64,000 nucleotides of DNA from Phylloscopus collybita (lineage: Eukaryota > Chordata > Aves > Passeriformes > Phylloscopidae). The position numbers and the translations under genes are program-made. The stretch covers positions 10,002,501 to 10,066,500 of the forward strand of contig JAJNNQ010000001.1 of NCBI GenBank assembly GCA_027886175.1, written 5' to 3'. The notes beneath the pieces were generated by a model. That model searched no databases and was not told the DNA's origin. It worked only from the letters and a program-made list of their open reading frames with translations. Positions 18,101 to 31,200 of this stretch are shown in pieces; positions within the stretch are counted from its first letter, which is position 1, and each line of letters begins with the position of its first letter.

Positions 18101-18906
18101 ACCGAGTTTCACAGCAAAGGCCACACCGAGTGACCTCCAGAGCCACTGCCACTCCAGTGCAGACACCCACCCTCGCCTGCCTTTAGTGCAAGAATAATTC
18201 AGCACCACTCCAATGCAAGACAAAGCTACCAAGAGATGTTGTAGATACTTAGTGTCCTGCAAACAGGCAATAAACAATAAAGAAAATAATTTCACCCTGT
18301 TTAGCCTAAATAAGCTTTGACAAAAAAAAAAACCCAAAACAGTCTAGAATACTTTCGCTGCCTTCTCAAATAGGAAGTGGCTTTTCCCTCAACCCTCAGA
18401 GTCATTCTTCTGTCAAAGTTCACGACGGCACAGGTCAATATGATTAAAAGCAGAGATAACGCTGCACATCGGCCACATACACGGTACAACATACACATAC
18501 ACACCCTACGTGCGACTGCAACAGCTCGTAAGGGGGAGATATAGAAACACATATATAAAAATAACGCCTGTGGCCGGGTGTTCGCTGGCGGCGTTGCCGA
18601 CTGTGCAGTGCAGAGGAGCAGTGGGAGGCGGCGGTGACACAGAGCAAAGCGGCCTAGTCCTGCCCGCAGCCTCACCCCGCTCGGCCCGGCCGCCCCTTCC
18701 CCTCCCTGACGGCCCCGGGGCTCGCCCGCAGCGCCCTCGGAGCCGCACGGCTCCCTGCGGGCCCGCCGGGCCGCGGCTCGGGGCGGTACCGGGACGGAGC
18801 GCCGCCGACCGGGACCCGCCCCGATCCGCCCGGCCCGGCGGAGCCCCGGCGCGGGGCCTGGTGCTGCAGGCCCGGCCGGGCGGACGCCCCTGCCGGCCCC
18901 CCGTAC
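12153..18906 (-). other. RAB14: RAB14 intron 1
   Basis: A 6.75-kb intron between the non-coding exon 1 and the ATG exon. No exon of another gene is seen. The part around 16580-17430 is markedly C/T-rich on the + strand and may be an old, unrecognised interspersed repeat; I could not match it to a family by eye. Confidence 0.7.
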
Positions 18907-19060
18907 CTGTGCTCGGGGCTCAGGGAGCTGTGCAGCGCGGCTGTGCGGGCGGTGCCCGGTGCCCCGCGGGCTCTGTGGCTCGGCTCGGTCCGGGCTCGCT
19001 CCGCTGCCTCAGACGCGGCTCCGCTGCGCCCCCATCACCCCCGCAGCCAAGATGGCGGCG
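18907..19060 (-). other. RAB14: RAB14 non-coding exon 1 (5' end approximate)
   Basis: A donor on the - strand (GAGCACAG|GTACGG, plus-strand boundary 18907/18906) lies within a CpG island just below a YY1-type AAGATGGCGGC element at 19049-19059, which typically overlaps the start site of housekeeping genes. The upstream end is inferred from that element. Confidence 0.6.
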
Positions 19061-19208
19061 CCCCTCGCACGGGGTTTCCCCTCCCACTCTCGACGGGCGC
19101 CGGGGCCGCACAAAGAGTGGGCGCGAGGGCGCCGCGGCGCAGCCAATCACGGCGGCCGCTGCCCGGCGAGGCTCCGCCCACCCCGCCGAAGCGAAGGGCG
19201 GGGCCGAG

Positions 19209-19289
19209 CGGGGCGGGGCGGGAGCGCGCGCGTGCGGCGGGGCGGGGCCGGGGCGGGGCCGCGCGCGGGGCGGGGCGGGAGCGCGCGCG
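19209..19289. repeat. Short GC-box duplication in the RAB14 promoter
   Basis: A 24-nt block of Sp1-like GC boxes followed by alternating GC occurs twice, at 19209-19232 and 19266-19289, 57 nt apart. The two copies look identical. The G-runs could form G-quadruplexes. Confidence 0.6.
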
Positions 19290-19499
19290 CCCTCAGGCGG
19301 AGGAGCGGCGGCGGCGGCGGCGCCTCAGGGCGGAGCGGGGCCTTCGGCGGCGCGGAAAACCCCGGATTTCCGCTCTTTCCCTCGGGGAAAAGTGGCAGTG
19401 ACCCGTCCGGAAGGCCCAGCTCGCCAGGAAATGGTGCGAATAGGAACAGCCCGGTTCGATGCAGGTACGGGGCTGTAACACAGAGTCCGGCAGCTCTGA

Positions 19500-22400
19500 G
19501 GGGCTGCAGAGCCCCCCCCGTCTGTCTCCAGCAACGCCATCCGGTGCTTTGCCATGTCCCGTGAAATGCTCTAATCGTTAATTTGATTGTCTTCAATCGG
19601 CCTTTTAAACCTTTGTGGCATGCGATCCTAAAGACCTAAAACCACACCGTGCTGCCCAATCTAACAGCTCACAGGATTCAAAAAATAAATCGGTGATTCA
19701 GGAGATGTAAAAATATGTCAATAAATGTCCCAAATAAGGATTTTATTTCAGTCCCACACATTATGGAAATCATCAGATTCTGTTGGGTGTCAGTGTCCAA
19801 GATTCCAATTGCAGCTTCCCCGCTGCCATAACACTTCTATGGAAGTATTTTTTTCCAAAATGGGTATTTTCCATCTCCATTACTGTGACATTACTAATTC
19901 CATTTTCTTAGTGCAGCAACATCCAGGGAATCCTCTGCTTTCCATGAATCAGCCACCCCCTAATTATTACTCAACCTCTACCAGGGAGAAACTGCACGTT
20001 ATCCATGCACTCCGTGTTATCTGGGCAGAAACCTCATAGAGTGAAAAGCACTGATAAAAAACAATTAGAAAATTCCCCCCCTTTATCTACATACTAAATA
20101 AACACATCTCTTGAGTGATAAAAAGCAAAGATTCGATAGAAAAATACAAAATCTGCTGGCAATGTAGGACTCCTGTCAGTTATTTGCCAGGGTTCTAACT
20201 TCAAAACGGGTAACACCGTGCAACAGAACCTTTTCAAGTTTTGGAAGACCTTATATGGAGTGACTTTTACTAGAAAAAATAGGTCAAAACAAGCCAGTGA
20301 GAATGATTTCCACGAGAGGGAGTCTTTAGACGGAAAATGACCTGACTGTTGTGACACAGTTGCAGTCTGGTTTACTGACTTGAAAAAAATACACTTCCCT
20401 GCTATTGCCCCAAATATTGTTAACACAGACACTCTAATGAGAGGTTTTAAAATCCAGAATTGTTCAAATATCACACGTGAAAATCCATTGAGGAGTTTCC
20501 TATCTATGGTGCAGTATTGGTAGAGCCAGCCAGGCAGGGTGAAATTCCCTGTTTTTACAAGATGGAATTTGTGATAGGTAATTATTGCTGTTATCCATGG
20601 AAAGGGCAATGGGTGCACAGGCTGCCAAGGTTGGGAGTGGCTGATTGGAGCTGCAGCTCTTCTTTTCCAGTGGAAATTCCAGGCAGCCCTTTCCCCCAGG
20701 CTCCTGGGGTTCCCCGTGGGGTTTGCTCACCCCGCTGCACCTCCCCAGTCACACTCACAGGGTTCCACTTCCCCCTGCAGTGCCCACGGAGACACCTCCA
20801 GGATTACTCAGCAGCTCTGGAAATCACTTTAATCTGGAGCCTGGCTTGGGTGGAGTTTGAATTGTGAACAGAAATGAGAAGCAGTTTTGGGATAGAATTA
20901 TTTTGGTTTCTTACCTGCACCAAAATTAAAAGCTGTTACCTAAATGTGAGTAAGAGTCAGCTCTTTAACTGAAATGCCCAAATATATTTTCTGTAAAACT
21001 GCCTTCCTTTCTGAGATGATGTAAAAGGCAGTACAGATTTGCTTCAAAACTCCTGGTTTTGGATCATTTTGTGTGCTCTGCTCAAATATTCCTGTGAAGT
21101 TTAAAGTTCACAAAAGCTGTGAGAGAGAAGGATCGAGTAACAGCATCTGCACTTCTTTGGTTCTGTATTCTTGTGAGTGCTTGAAAGCCTGCAGCAGTTT
21201 TTCAACAACAGTTATTGAGAAAAGGCTGACTTCAGCCCATTCATTGTGAACATCTGGACAGAACCTAACAACAGTAATTAAAACCCACTAAATTGGTAAC
21301 AATACCAAATTGCCAGGGATGGAATCCTCCTCTGTGGTCCCACCCTTCCCTGTGGATTTCTGCTGGGTCAGTCCACTCTTGAAAAGCCTTTTCCACGTGT
21401 CTCTTTCTGAGGTCTCTGTCAAGAGAGAATGGCATCCAAATTTTCTGGTCACGTGAGCCTTGCTTTTGGGTTTATTTCTGTACCACAAACCCCAGGAAAA
21501 GTAAAGACTCCGAGTTAATGCAGCTGATAGAAGGTTTGAGGATTTTCTTCTTTGCAAATAAATTACATGGAGGGGTTTATAGTATCTGCTTCCTTCTTTA
21601 GAATGCATCCTTGCACGAAAAGAAATCTAAATATCATTAAATTACACGTCAGCATTCATGAAGAGCATGGGATTGAATGGAATTTTTTATCTGCAGCCCT
21701 GTGGACAGCAGTAAGCAGGCCAGACTGTTAGAATTTAAACTGCCAGGCCACAAACAATCAATAAAAGGTAGCTAAAGTCAGGTTTGTTTGTCTGTCTTCT
21801 TCCCCTGAAGCCCAGCTTCCTCTTCTGGCTTTGCTCAGGTTTCTCTAGACAGAGACAGAAGGGAGAAACATGGGATTTTTCAGGAACTAGTTTGAAATAC
21901 ACTTCTGTGGGAGTCAATCACGTAACACTGGATTGGTCACAGATGACTAACTGGTCTTTACTTCTATTTTATTTTTGAGTTGCCCAGTTCTCCTTTCATC
22001 TCTTACCATTTCAATTTTTTGGTGTCTGTAGAAATGTTCCTGTGGTCAAGTTTTTTTTTTTTAGTTCCTTCTTTATCTTTTTTAGTTCCTTCATCTCATG
22101 TAAAATAGGCAGTCCAAGCCCATTGGCACTTCTACGATCTCAGAGCTTTGAATTAAACTGATTAATGACAGAAGAACATTTGGGCCAATGGTAATTCTGG
22201 TGTCAGTAGATGCAGCTCTTTCTGTCCATATTTTGAGGGAATGGCTGCCTGGAATGGAAGTGTACCCCTTTCCACAGGAATTTCAGCATTAATATTGAGA
22301 AATACTTCCAAATACATCGAACAGTGAGCCCACTTGATGTGGCCAGTGCTCACCATGACTCCTTTTATCCTGGCTAAAGATAAATCTGAGCTTTACTGAC

Positions 22401-24260
22401 TTTATTTGACTCATTTTGGAGATCACCTTTCGGCTCTGATGCCTTGAGCGTAATCCTCAAGCATTCACACTTCCATGTCTCCTTGGCAAGTAGCTTATAT
22501 TTTAGCACAAAACCAAATTGTAGCAATAGAAATGCCTGCAAAATACCAGCAAAATACCAGCATCTGCTTTTCAAAGACATGCAAAGGCTGTGGTTTCCTG
22601 GCCGATATGACAACATGCCCAGAGACCAGATCCTGACAGTGGTGAAAGACTTTGTGAGTCAATCATCTTGCACAAGGCAAGGTTTGATCCACACAGAGCT
22701 GCTTCTGGACAGAAAGCACCCTCTGGAGCTGACAGCAGCAACCTGTGGGGGTTTGTGCCCCACTTCAGGGCGTTTCCTTGCTGAAGGGCTTTGCAGTGCC
22801 CCAGCACAAGGCTCCCTGAAAACCTTCCTGCCCTTCTCATCAATCACAGCGGTTTCTGAGGCTTCTCCTGACATCAAGAAACTCTTGGTTCTGCTCTGAA
22901 CGTGTGTGTGGTTCCACATCTCACTCTCTGCACTGAGAGGCTGCCTCCTGAAAAGAAGCTCCCTCAAATGGTTCAGCATGCCCAGGTCACTCTTCTACCC
23001 TCAACAACACAACTGTAGCTGCATTTCCAGCTGAATAGTGGAAACAGGGACCTAAAATTTCCATGGAAATGTTACAATTGAACATTACAATTGACTTAAA
23101 GTAATTGGACACTGTGTTTTTAAAAGGCTAAGTCATTTTGCGTTAATCATATTTGATGGACAGGTGAAGAATTCTTTGTTTAGCTGTGTAATGATTACAA
23201 ATGCATGATAGGATGTGAACATGATGCAGAACATCAAGTAGATGAGTTATGGAAACAGAATCTGTGTGATAGTGCAGTGTCAGTGCCTCTTTGTAAAGGA
23301 TGTTCCTGATTTAATGAAAGGTTTGCTCCTGCCCTGATTATGCACAGTTCTCCCAGACTTCAGAATAGAAATGGCAGATGGTTTTTAGCCCACCTAAAAT
23401 ATTCTGGTTAATAGTGTTCTCATACACAAAAGCATAACAAAAAACTTCTTCAGTTACAGCCATGACAGAGGAGAAATAGCCACCCCTGGCTTTATCAATA
23501 ACCATGTCATTGTTCCACACAATTCCAGCAGCAAGTGGAGGCATTGTTGGTGGCATAGAAACGGTTTTTGTGAGAACCCATTGCAGGGTGGCACTGTCTC
23601 GGTACAGTGCTCCTCTCAAGAGCACAAGACAGTTCTCTGATTACATGATGGAGAGAGCAAAAGAAAAACAACAGCTGTCTGTGGCCTGCCTGCCTGTCTT
23701 GGATTTACCACAACTCACTACCAGTGAGTTGTGGTAAATCTAAGAGGAAAAACTCCTTAAAAAATGCAACAAGTTAGAAATTTCTATTGTTTGTGAGTGC
23801 TGTTGGAGATGTCTGACTGGCTCTCAGATGTGTTATTACATACAGTGTTTCACAGAAAATGCTTCTTGGTAAATGGCTCGTAAGGATCATGTTCCTTTCT
23901 CAAACTTCAAACACAACAACCACGGGAGGGATGAGTGTGCTCTGTGTGATATTCCCAAGCACATGAGCCATAAGGTCCATGTCTCCATGCGTGTACTTAA
24001 CAATATTCAAGTAATTTATTGTTACACCAAACTTCTTTGGAGCTTAAATGGGTTATCTAAAGCAACAATTATAACTTGTTACCCGTGTCATCCCAATTTG
24101 TTCCCCAGATCTCTGCTCACACAGTGCCCAGGGGCACTCACTGTTGCATTGTAGCTGGTGAGCATCAAAACTGGGCTTTGGGTGGCTCAGGGCCAAGAAG
24201 ACATCTGTTCACGTTTATCTCTGCATCCACACGCACATGGCCTGGAGCACTGGCTGCGGG
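19500..24260. other. Intergenic DNA between RAB14 and GSN promoters
   Basis: No coding exons or RNA genes are recognisable. The stretch is A/T-rich unique-looking sequence. The only structured element I found is the hairpin at 23697-23745. Confidence 0.6.
23697..23745. repeat. Near-perfect 23-bp inverted repeat with a 3-nt loop
   Basis: The arms 23702-23719 (GATTTACCACAACTCACT) and 23723-23740 are exact reverse complements separated by ACC only. Pairing extends five further base pairs outward, one of them a G-T mismatch in DNA (wobble in RNA). No poly(A), target-site duplication or tRNA/miRNA features are evident. Confidence 0.97.
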
Positions 24261-24270
24261 GACAGGGGGA

Positions 24271-24280
24271 CTATAAATAG
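24271..24280 (+). promoter_or_regulatory. TATA box / MEF2-type site upstream of the GSN CpG island
   Basis: CTATAAATAG fits the MEF2 consensus YTAWWWWTAR exactly and also contains a canonical TATAAA. It sits about 330 bp upstream of the GSN CpG island. It could be a TATA box for an upstream GSN first exon or a muscle enhancer element; a donor-like CCAG|GTAAAC at 24745/24746 could end such an exon. Function is inferred from sequence alone. Confidence 0.4.
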
Positions 24281-24599
24281 GTGACAGGAAGGAAGAGGTC
24301 CCTGGCCTCCAGGGCACGGCCAGCGCTGGTCCCGGCAGTGCTGCCCGCCCTCGCTCCCTCCCTCGGGATCAGGGTGTGCACGGACACGGACAGCTCCCAG
24401 CCCGCGGGGATGGGTTATTGGGACATCCCACACTGTGTCCTGGAGCGATGTTTGATTAATGACTGTCATCCATAGGACACTGTACTACAGATCCCCTGTG
24501 CCTGTGCTTTGCTGTGGCCATACCAATAACTGCATAAAATTTACACAAGCGAGCAATGAACTTCGTGTAACAAGACATTAAAACATTATCTGGAATTGA

Positions 24600-25220
24600 A
24601 GAGGTGGGAAGATGTGGCAGCCGAAGGGCAGGAGGGGCCTGGCCGTGCAGGGACCCCAAGGACACGCGGGTGGCCGAGGGGCTGGGCGGGCACGGGCCGG
24701 TACCAGCATCGTGTCTGGCTCAGCGCTGCGGGGTACCTGTGCCAGGTAAACTGTGCCCGGGTACCTGTGCCGCGGTCCCGGTGCCCGTGTCCCCGCGGTC
24801 CCCGCGGTCCCGGTGCCCGTGTCCCCGCGGTCCCCGCGGTCCCGCAGCCGCGCCCAGCGGGGCGGGCGGAGGCGGGGGAGCTGCGGGTCCCGCCCCTGGG
24901 GCTGCCCGGCCCGGCCCTGCCCTGCCCGGCCCCGCAGCTGTCTCTGCCCGCGAGTGCCAGCACCAGGTAGGGCCGGGAGCGGCTGCCGGGGCTTTCCCCG
25001 GCTCCTCGCCGCACGGCCGGGCAGAGGGATCGCGGGGACTCGGAGGGACGGAGGGAGGGGGCCGCGGTCCCGGGTCCTGTCCCCGGTTCTGTCCCGGGGC
25101 GTTTCCCGCGGCATCCGCGAGGCTCTGCCAGGCTGTGCCGGGCTCCGCCGGAGCGCTGCCGCCCCGGAGCACTTCCCGTCCCGCCGGGCCAGGGGGGCGG
25201 AGGAGCCCCCTCAAGTGAGC
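24600..25220 (+). promoter_or_regulatory. GSN: CpG-island promoter of GSN (cytoplasmic form)
   Basis: CpG-dense DNA upstream of GSN contains a likely non-coding first exon ending at a donor CACCAG|GTAGGG (24966/24967). A roughly 33-nt GC-rich segment is repeated in tandem at about 24774-24846. The position and the absence of an ATG-bearing gelsolin exon fit the broad-expression promoter whose mRNA starts translation at 36781. Confidence 0.65.
24900..24966 (+). other. GSN: Candidate GSN non-coding exon 1 (5' end unknown)
   Basis: The sequence before the donor CACCAG|GTAGGG at 24966 lies in the CpG island and is the best placed 5' UTR exon. Splicing to the acceptor at 36771/36772 would leave the first ATG of GSN exon 2 as the start. 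Confidence 0.5.
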
Positions 25221-28200
25221 CTGTGAATGCCGGTGAAAGCAGTGCGAGTGGGGGCTTGTTTGCTTTGTTCTTTGCCTGGGGGAAGAATGTTTGAAAGCTC
25301 TGAATAGAAATTCAAAAAATGTAGACACTGAAAACATATTTAAAATGTTTCCTAGGAAGAGTGTTAAAAAAAAAAAAAAAGTTATGGGGATGACTTGTTT
25401 CAAGGAGGCCTCATTAGTAAGTAGATCCATCTTGGAATAAAACTGCTTTGAATGTTATTTGCTCTTGGATGTAAAAAATCCGACTTTGCTAACAAGGATG
25501 ATACTAGCATTGTTTCCCCCTCAGTCTCTTATTTTTCTTACTGATCATTACAATTTCCATTTTCCACTACCAACTCTGCATGATGCAAGTTTATCGGCAA
25601 AAAAAAAAATGTCCTTAATTTCCTTTGTGGGAGTAGAGCATGGCTCAGCTCAGGGTGTCCTGCTCTGAAGTCAGAGGGGGTGGGGGTTCCTTAAATACCT
25701 CTCCTCCTTTGAGTTTCTCCAACTGTTTTACAGAACACCTCATCCATCTGGAAATATGAAATGAAACCTGAGTACTGAGGAATGGGTCCCTCACAGGCTA
25801 TTGCAACTGGTTTCTCTTGGCCAGGAGACAGTTTATTCCGTAGTTTCTACCACGGAGAGGTGGGAGATGGAAGCTTAGCCTGTGCAGGAGCAGAGAGAAG
25901 CAGAAGTCAGCCCCGTTTAACATCTGCTCCGTGGGATGGGTGCTGCTGGCATCGCCGCCGCCTCCCTGCCCACCCCCCTGCCTGGCCTTGCTGTGGTTTC
26001 AGGCTCTGGTTGAGCTGATCCATCTCCAGAGCGGATAATGGCAATGCTGGCCTGTGCTCAAGCACCAGCCCAGGCTGTCAGTGTTCGTCTCTACCATCAC
26101 CAAGCTTTGCTGGAGTGCTGGGAGGTCCAGCTCCGTGGATTTCACTGGAATTCAGTATGAAGACAGGGTGGGAATTTTAGTTACACCTCGTTAGTGGCAG
26201 GGGTGGATGGTGAGAGTCTGAAATGTTACATGTTTAAAGACAGGGAGAGATTTTCCAGTGGTTGGTTGAGAGTTCAGCTGAGTATTAGTGAGAGCTGAGT
26301 ACCTGCAGTGTCTCCAGAGGAATGACTCCAGCTCTTGGCAGAGTGGAGGCTTTCTCTGACTGGATGAAATTCCAGTGCTATGGGGAAAACGATGGGGAAA
26401 TTGAAGCAGCCATCAATCTTTGGCTGCTTCTGAATGTCGAAAGGGTGACAAAGCAGAAATGCTACTGCTGCTGCTAGTTTAACTCGGATTTGACAGGCAC
26501 AAATCCAACACGTTGTGGATTTGTTCCTTTCATCACCAAAGCAGGGATGGGAGCACTCTGCAGTCCAGGTTCACGGTTCTGATAATGTTACAGGGGGGGA
26601 TTGCTGCCAGCTCTAAAAGGCTGCCTGATGTGTTCCAGTGAAGGGCAGTTTCTGTAATGATTTATGTAATTTGGGCAGTGCTGCAGCCACATCCAGCGTT
26701 GGTGCTGTGGGCAGCAGTGTCACTGAGCCTCTGTGCCAGGGAAGGGGTCGGGACTTTCCTTTGGGACAAGGAGCAGCAGGTTCAGCTGCTGACCCAGACT
26801 GAGCCCCCATCAGATAAAATAACTTTTTGTTTTAGCTAGTCTGTTTTACAGAATTCTGGTGGGAACCAAACCATTTTTAAAATAGCCTTGTGACGTATTT
26901 AGTGCTCAGGATTTATATTTGCTTGCAGCTCACTTACAAATACAAGCTTTCCATTTTAATCCAGTCCCAGACATTAGTGTTGCTGCTGAGTGGCATGTAT
27001 GGGAAAGAGGATTTTGGACAGAAACAAAACAACTTCGCCAAACAACTATTTCTTTGTTTTGCTTTGGGACTTGGAGATTTAAAGAAACTTTGTTGTTGTT
27101 GTTGTTCTTTAAGCTGAGGTGATCGAGTGCTGCAGCTTGGTTGCAATAAAGCAGAACATGGTTAAACACAGATATGAAGTAGCTTGGGTACAATAACTCC
27201 TGCCTAGAGAGAAGCAGCTGCTCTTGTTTTCTGTTCCCTTCCATGGCACTCGGGAATTATCATGTGAATAATCAAGTTCTGAGTGTGTCTCTGCCTCTGC
27301 TCGATTATTATCAAATGTTTTGCCTGAAAAGGCAGAAGATTCTGATATGGGCAATTAGTCTGTAACAAGCTGTGTATTATTTCTGTTGGTTAGTGATTGT
27401 CTGGCTCTCTGGACCAGGTATTTGATATCCCTTCTAACAATTTCAGCTGAAAAGAAACTTGTATATATTGATATTTCATATGTTTATTTCTAATCTCTTT
27501 TGGATCTTTTTAAACTCAAGACTCAAAGGATGTCTTGTGCAGTGGCTTTCAGAGCTCACTGAGGTTTTGCATTAGGAAGAAAATCTCAAGTTATCTTTTT
27601 TTGTGAAGCTTTTGTGCAGCTCTTTGTGTACCTCTGTCACTTCATTTGTTCTGCTTCTCCCAGGATTAGTTCAAGTGTGTGTCTTTTCAGTCTCTTAATC
27701 ATTAATTAATCACTTCAGACACTAAGAAGCCTAAGGGAATCGGAAAGAAATGCTCTGGATGATTAATTCTTTTCCCATAAAAGCACTAAACTTGCTGGAG
27801 CTCTGAGCCGTGCTGGAACTATTTTTCCTGTGTCAGACACAAGCTCCCTAGGTGGGGATAGTGCACAGCTATTGAGCTGAAAGCTGGGGTTTGGCACTTT
27901 TGGGAAGTGTTTTGCTGCAGGAGGCTCCACAAAGCCGTGGGAGCAGGGAATGCAGCCGGAGACAGCCCCGGGGCACAGCAGAGCTGTCACGCTGGCTCAG
28001 CACCGTCTCACAGCAGATGTTTTGCACAGAGATGAGGATGGAAAAGTGCTCAGGCAGCTTCCCTCAGGTCTGTCCTTGTGACTTTGGCAGTCGGGACGCG
28101 TCTTGATCAGGGATTTCTGAGTTTGTTCAGATATTTCAGTGAGGAGGAGAAAGGCAAATGAACCAAACGGAGCGTCTGAGCACCGTGCGTGCATCAGGCC

Positions 28201-31200
28201 CGGATTTCAGAGATTTTGCCTCTGCCTCATCTCTGCTTGCCAGCGAGTCACAGGCATTGGCAAATTTTCAATATTTACACTCTGTCCTACACCCTGATAG
28301 CAAGTTGCACCAACGGCCAGAGCAGATTCATCAGGCCTCTTATCAGCTGTCAGCCACTGCTGGGTGCCTCTGTTTGCACTGCAGCAGGGTGTTCCTACCC
28401 CCCGGATCCAGCTGCGCTGCTCTGGGTGCCCGTGGCAGCAGGGAAATGCTGGGAATGCTTTCCCTGCACGGCACGGGGCCGGCTGTGCCCATCAGTGTGT
28501 GCACCCTGCCGATCCAGGGGTGTTCCGGGGCTGCCTCTTAATGTGGCACTGATAAATCCCATCAGAGATGAAATCAGGTCAGACAGTGTCCATTAAATGT
28601 CAGCCCAGTACCTCACGCCTGCTCAGGGAAGGAAAGTGCGGTCAGAGAAGTCAGGAAAGGCAGTAGCAGCCTGTCTCAGCCAGGTATTTATCTCTGATTA
28701 TCCGCTGATGGTGCATTTGCAAGGTTAAATAGTGCTCTGACATGAGTGGAGTTACACAGCCCTGGGTGCTGTGCAGTGCTGGGCTGTCTGGAAATGCCAG
28801 CTTGGAGTGGCCGGGCTGGATCCCTGCTGGATGCCGGCCCCTCAGGGAGCCCGGCGATGCCTCTGCCGTGGGAGGGGCTGGTTTGGTTGGTGTTCTGAGG
28901 ATCTCACACTGCCCTCTGGAGAACGACCTTTATTTTACTTCGTTCAGCTTCCCCAGCTTTGGGATTTGGTGAGCAGCTGCGTTCTCACTCAGGATATTCC
29001 AGGTTGTCAGGCTTTTGTGATCAAAATTTCGGGTGTGATGGTGTCTGCATGGAAGGTTTAGATGGTATAGACTCTGAAGATTTAGATCTTATTTCCTTTT
29101 ACTTGTTTTGAAGTGTTCTTTTCTGACTATAGACTGTGGTTTTGGTCTTTTCTCTTTTTTTTTTGTTCCTCATTCACTTCCCACTGAGAACCTGGAGAGC
29201 TGGAACTGATCTCAGCTGAGGTCCCAGCAGAACTGGAGTGGGAGAAACAACAGTTTGTCTGCATTAGGGCAGTCAGGCAGTGGGACACTGTCCAAACCCG
29301 AAGTTTAGACATATGTTATTTACTCAGTGTTTCCACAGGCAGTAAAAGTACAGCTACAATTCAAAACAGCATCTTTAAAACACTGGAGGAAATGAATCAT
29401 CCCAGGATCTCTCAAGATGGACGGAGGCTGCTGCAGCGAGCGCTGACTCCGTGAGGACTTTCCCTCCTTTCAGGCTGTCTGTTCTGTGCTTCCCCCTCAG
29501 CAAGGACTGAATCCTGCTTGGAATGAAATAAAGTGAAACCCTCTCCTGTTAATCATGTAGCTCCGAGGAAGAAGGGATGATTTTGGCATGTGTGTTTCCA
29601 GCATTGCCCTCTTGTGGCTGTGCCCGGTGGGATGGGAGCTCCGGGCATTCCTGCTGCTAGTTTTTGTTAATCCCGAGTTGCTTCGTGTCTTGTGGAGGTT
29701 TTTGATGTGGGAAGTTGAGTTCTGTGGGGAGCTGATGTGGAAGGAAGGAGCTTATGGAATCCCACTGGCCCCCTGGTGACACCAGACCTGCTGTGCCCTG
29801 TCACTGTGGTATCAGCAAAATTCATTTATGTGCTTTTTACTCAGTTATACTCAACCCACGGGTAACAATGACTCCTAAGTCCTTTCATGCCATTGCCTGA
29901 GCCTGATGCTGCAGGAGGAGTGCAAGGCCACGCTCCCTGCTTCCCTTTTGGACTTGTTTTAGGCCATCTCTCCTGCTTTCCAGCCTTTCTCTGGCAATAA
30001 TGTGCTGCTCTGTTCCTCTTTGTGTTATGGATCACAGATTGAACAACTTCTGTGCTGCAGAGGAATGTATCAGCTTGTTCTCTGGGGAAGAAGAGTTTGC
30101 ATAAAGTTGCAGATGATTTCCCCTGAACAGGCAGGACCTGGAGACTGGAGGAAGAACATCTGTGTCATTTCCCTGCAGCTGACCACAGGCATGTCTTCAC
30201 TGCCTCCCTCGACATGTTCTGCCTGTCACCAGCAGCTCTCTCTGGGGACATAATTTGGGGAGGTAGTCATATTTTAATGTGCTGGTTTATGTCTTATGTG
30301 TTACATAAACACTCCTTAAATATTTTTTCAGCACTGAACAATGATTTGTGTTGGAGTATCAGTCAGGATTTATTTTTGCTCCCCAGTGAATGAAAGTGGA
30401 CGGTGGTTTCCACTGATCCAGCCTTCCCTGTGTGTGTTTAAGTGCATGATTCAGCTCTCACTTATGCTCAAGGCAGGGCTCTGAACCAGCTGATTGTATC
30501 AGCAGATTTCTCTGGGTGTGTTTCAGATGGCAGACCTGTCTAATCTCCAAAGCTTTCTCCTGTGGAAGTAATATTCTCCCCAGCTTACATCACTGCAACT
30601 GAGAGGAAACTCAGGTTTTTGTGTTGGAGTTTTCTGCCTGGGGTGCATCGGGCTGGAAGCTCTGTGTTTACCAAGTGGGCTGTATTTAAAAGGTACAGAA
30701 CCCAGAATAGAGCTGATGTGACTCATAGTGCAAACAAACAGCTGGAAAAAGTGAACAATACTCAAATATTCTGGGCCTTCTAACTTGCTCAAGTGGTTTA
30801 GTAGGAATCTTAACAAATGTAAAAAACCTACTTGCCAGTTGCACAGCTAATGCTGGACTTCGTGTCCTGGACTCTTGATCTGAGTTGAGCAACTCCGTTT
30901 GGATTTTTTTGGATTTGTGGTTTTTCTGTTAAGATGTAGCTGCAGGGAATGTCATTAACTGTGCTGCTCCTCTACAGGGAGCTGAAATAGTTTATGGAGT
31001 CACCATGGCTGGGGAAGGGGGAGGCTCTCCCATGCCAGTTTTTACTTAATCCCAAATAACCTTTGTTTACTGGCTTCTTCGAGAGGTAGAAGGAAAGGGG
31101 TTGGGTTTGGGTTTGTGTGTATATGAATTTAGGGCTGTCTGGAGACTAAAAACTGAGCTAATCCATCACTTCATATATTTTTCAATGCCTGTCCCCTTGG

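Larger units (their letters stand above)
18560..19480 (-). promoter_or_regulatory. RAB14: CpG-island promoter of RAB14
   Basis: This is a dense CpG region of more than 900 nt with no TATA box at the expected place. It contains a YY1-like AAGATGGCGGC (19049-19059), a CCAAT box (19143-19147) about 90 bp upstream of that on the RAB14 strand, and many GGGGCGGGGC Sp1-type boxes at 19198-19280. The arrangement fits a TATA-less housekeeping promoter on the - strand. Long open frames across it come from GC composition. Confidence 0.8.

Noticed and set aside
18510..19478. 322-codon open frame on the + strand
   Set aside because: It spans the RAB14 CpG island and exon 1, has Arg/Gly/Ala/Pro composition typical of GC-driven frames, and shows no domain.
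24604..25430. Several long open frames on both strands
   Set aside because: They lie in the GSN CpG island, overlap each other in different frames, and have no recognisable protein features.
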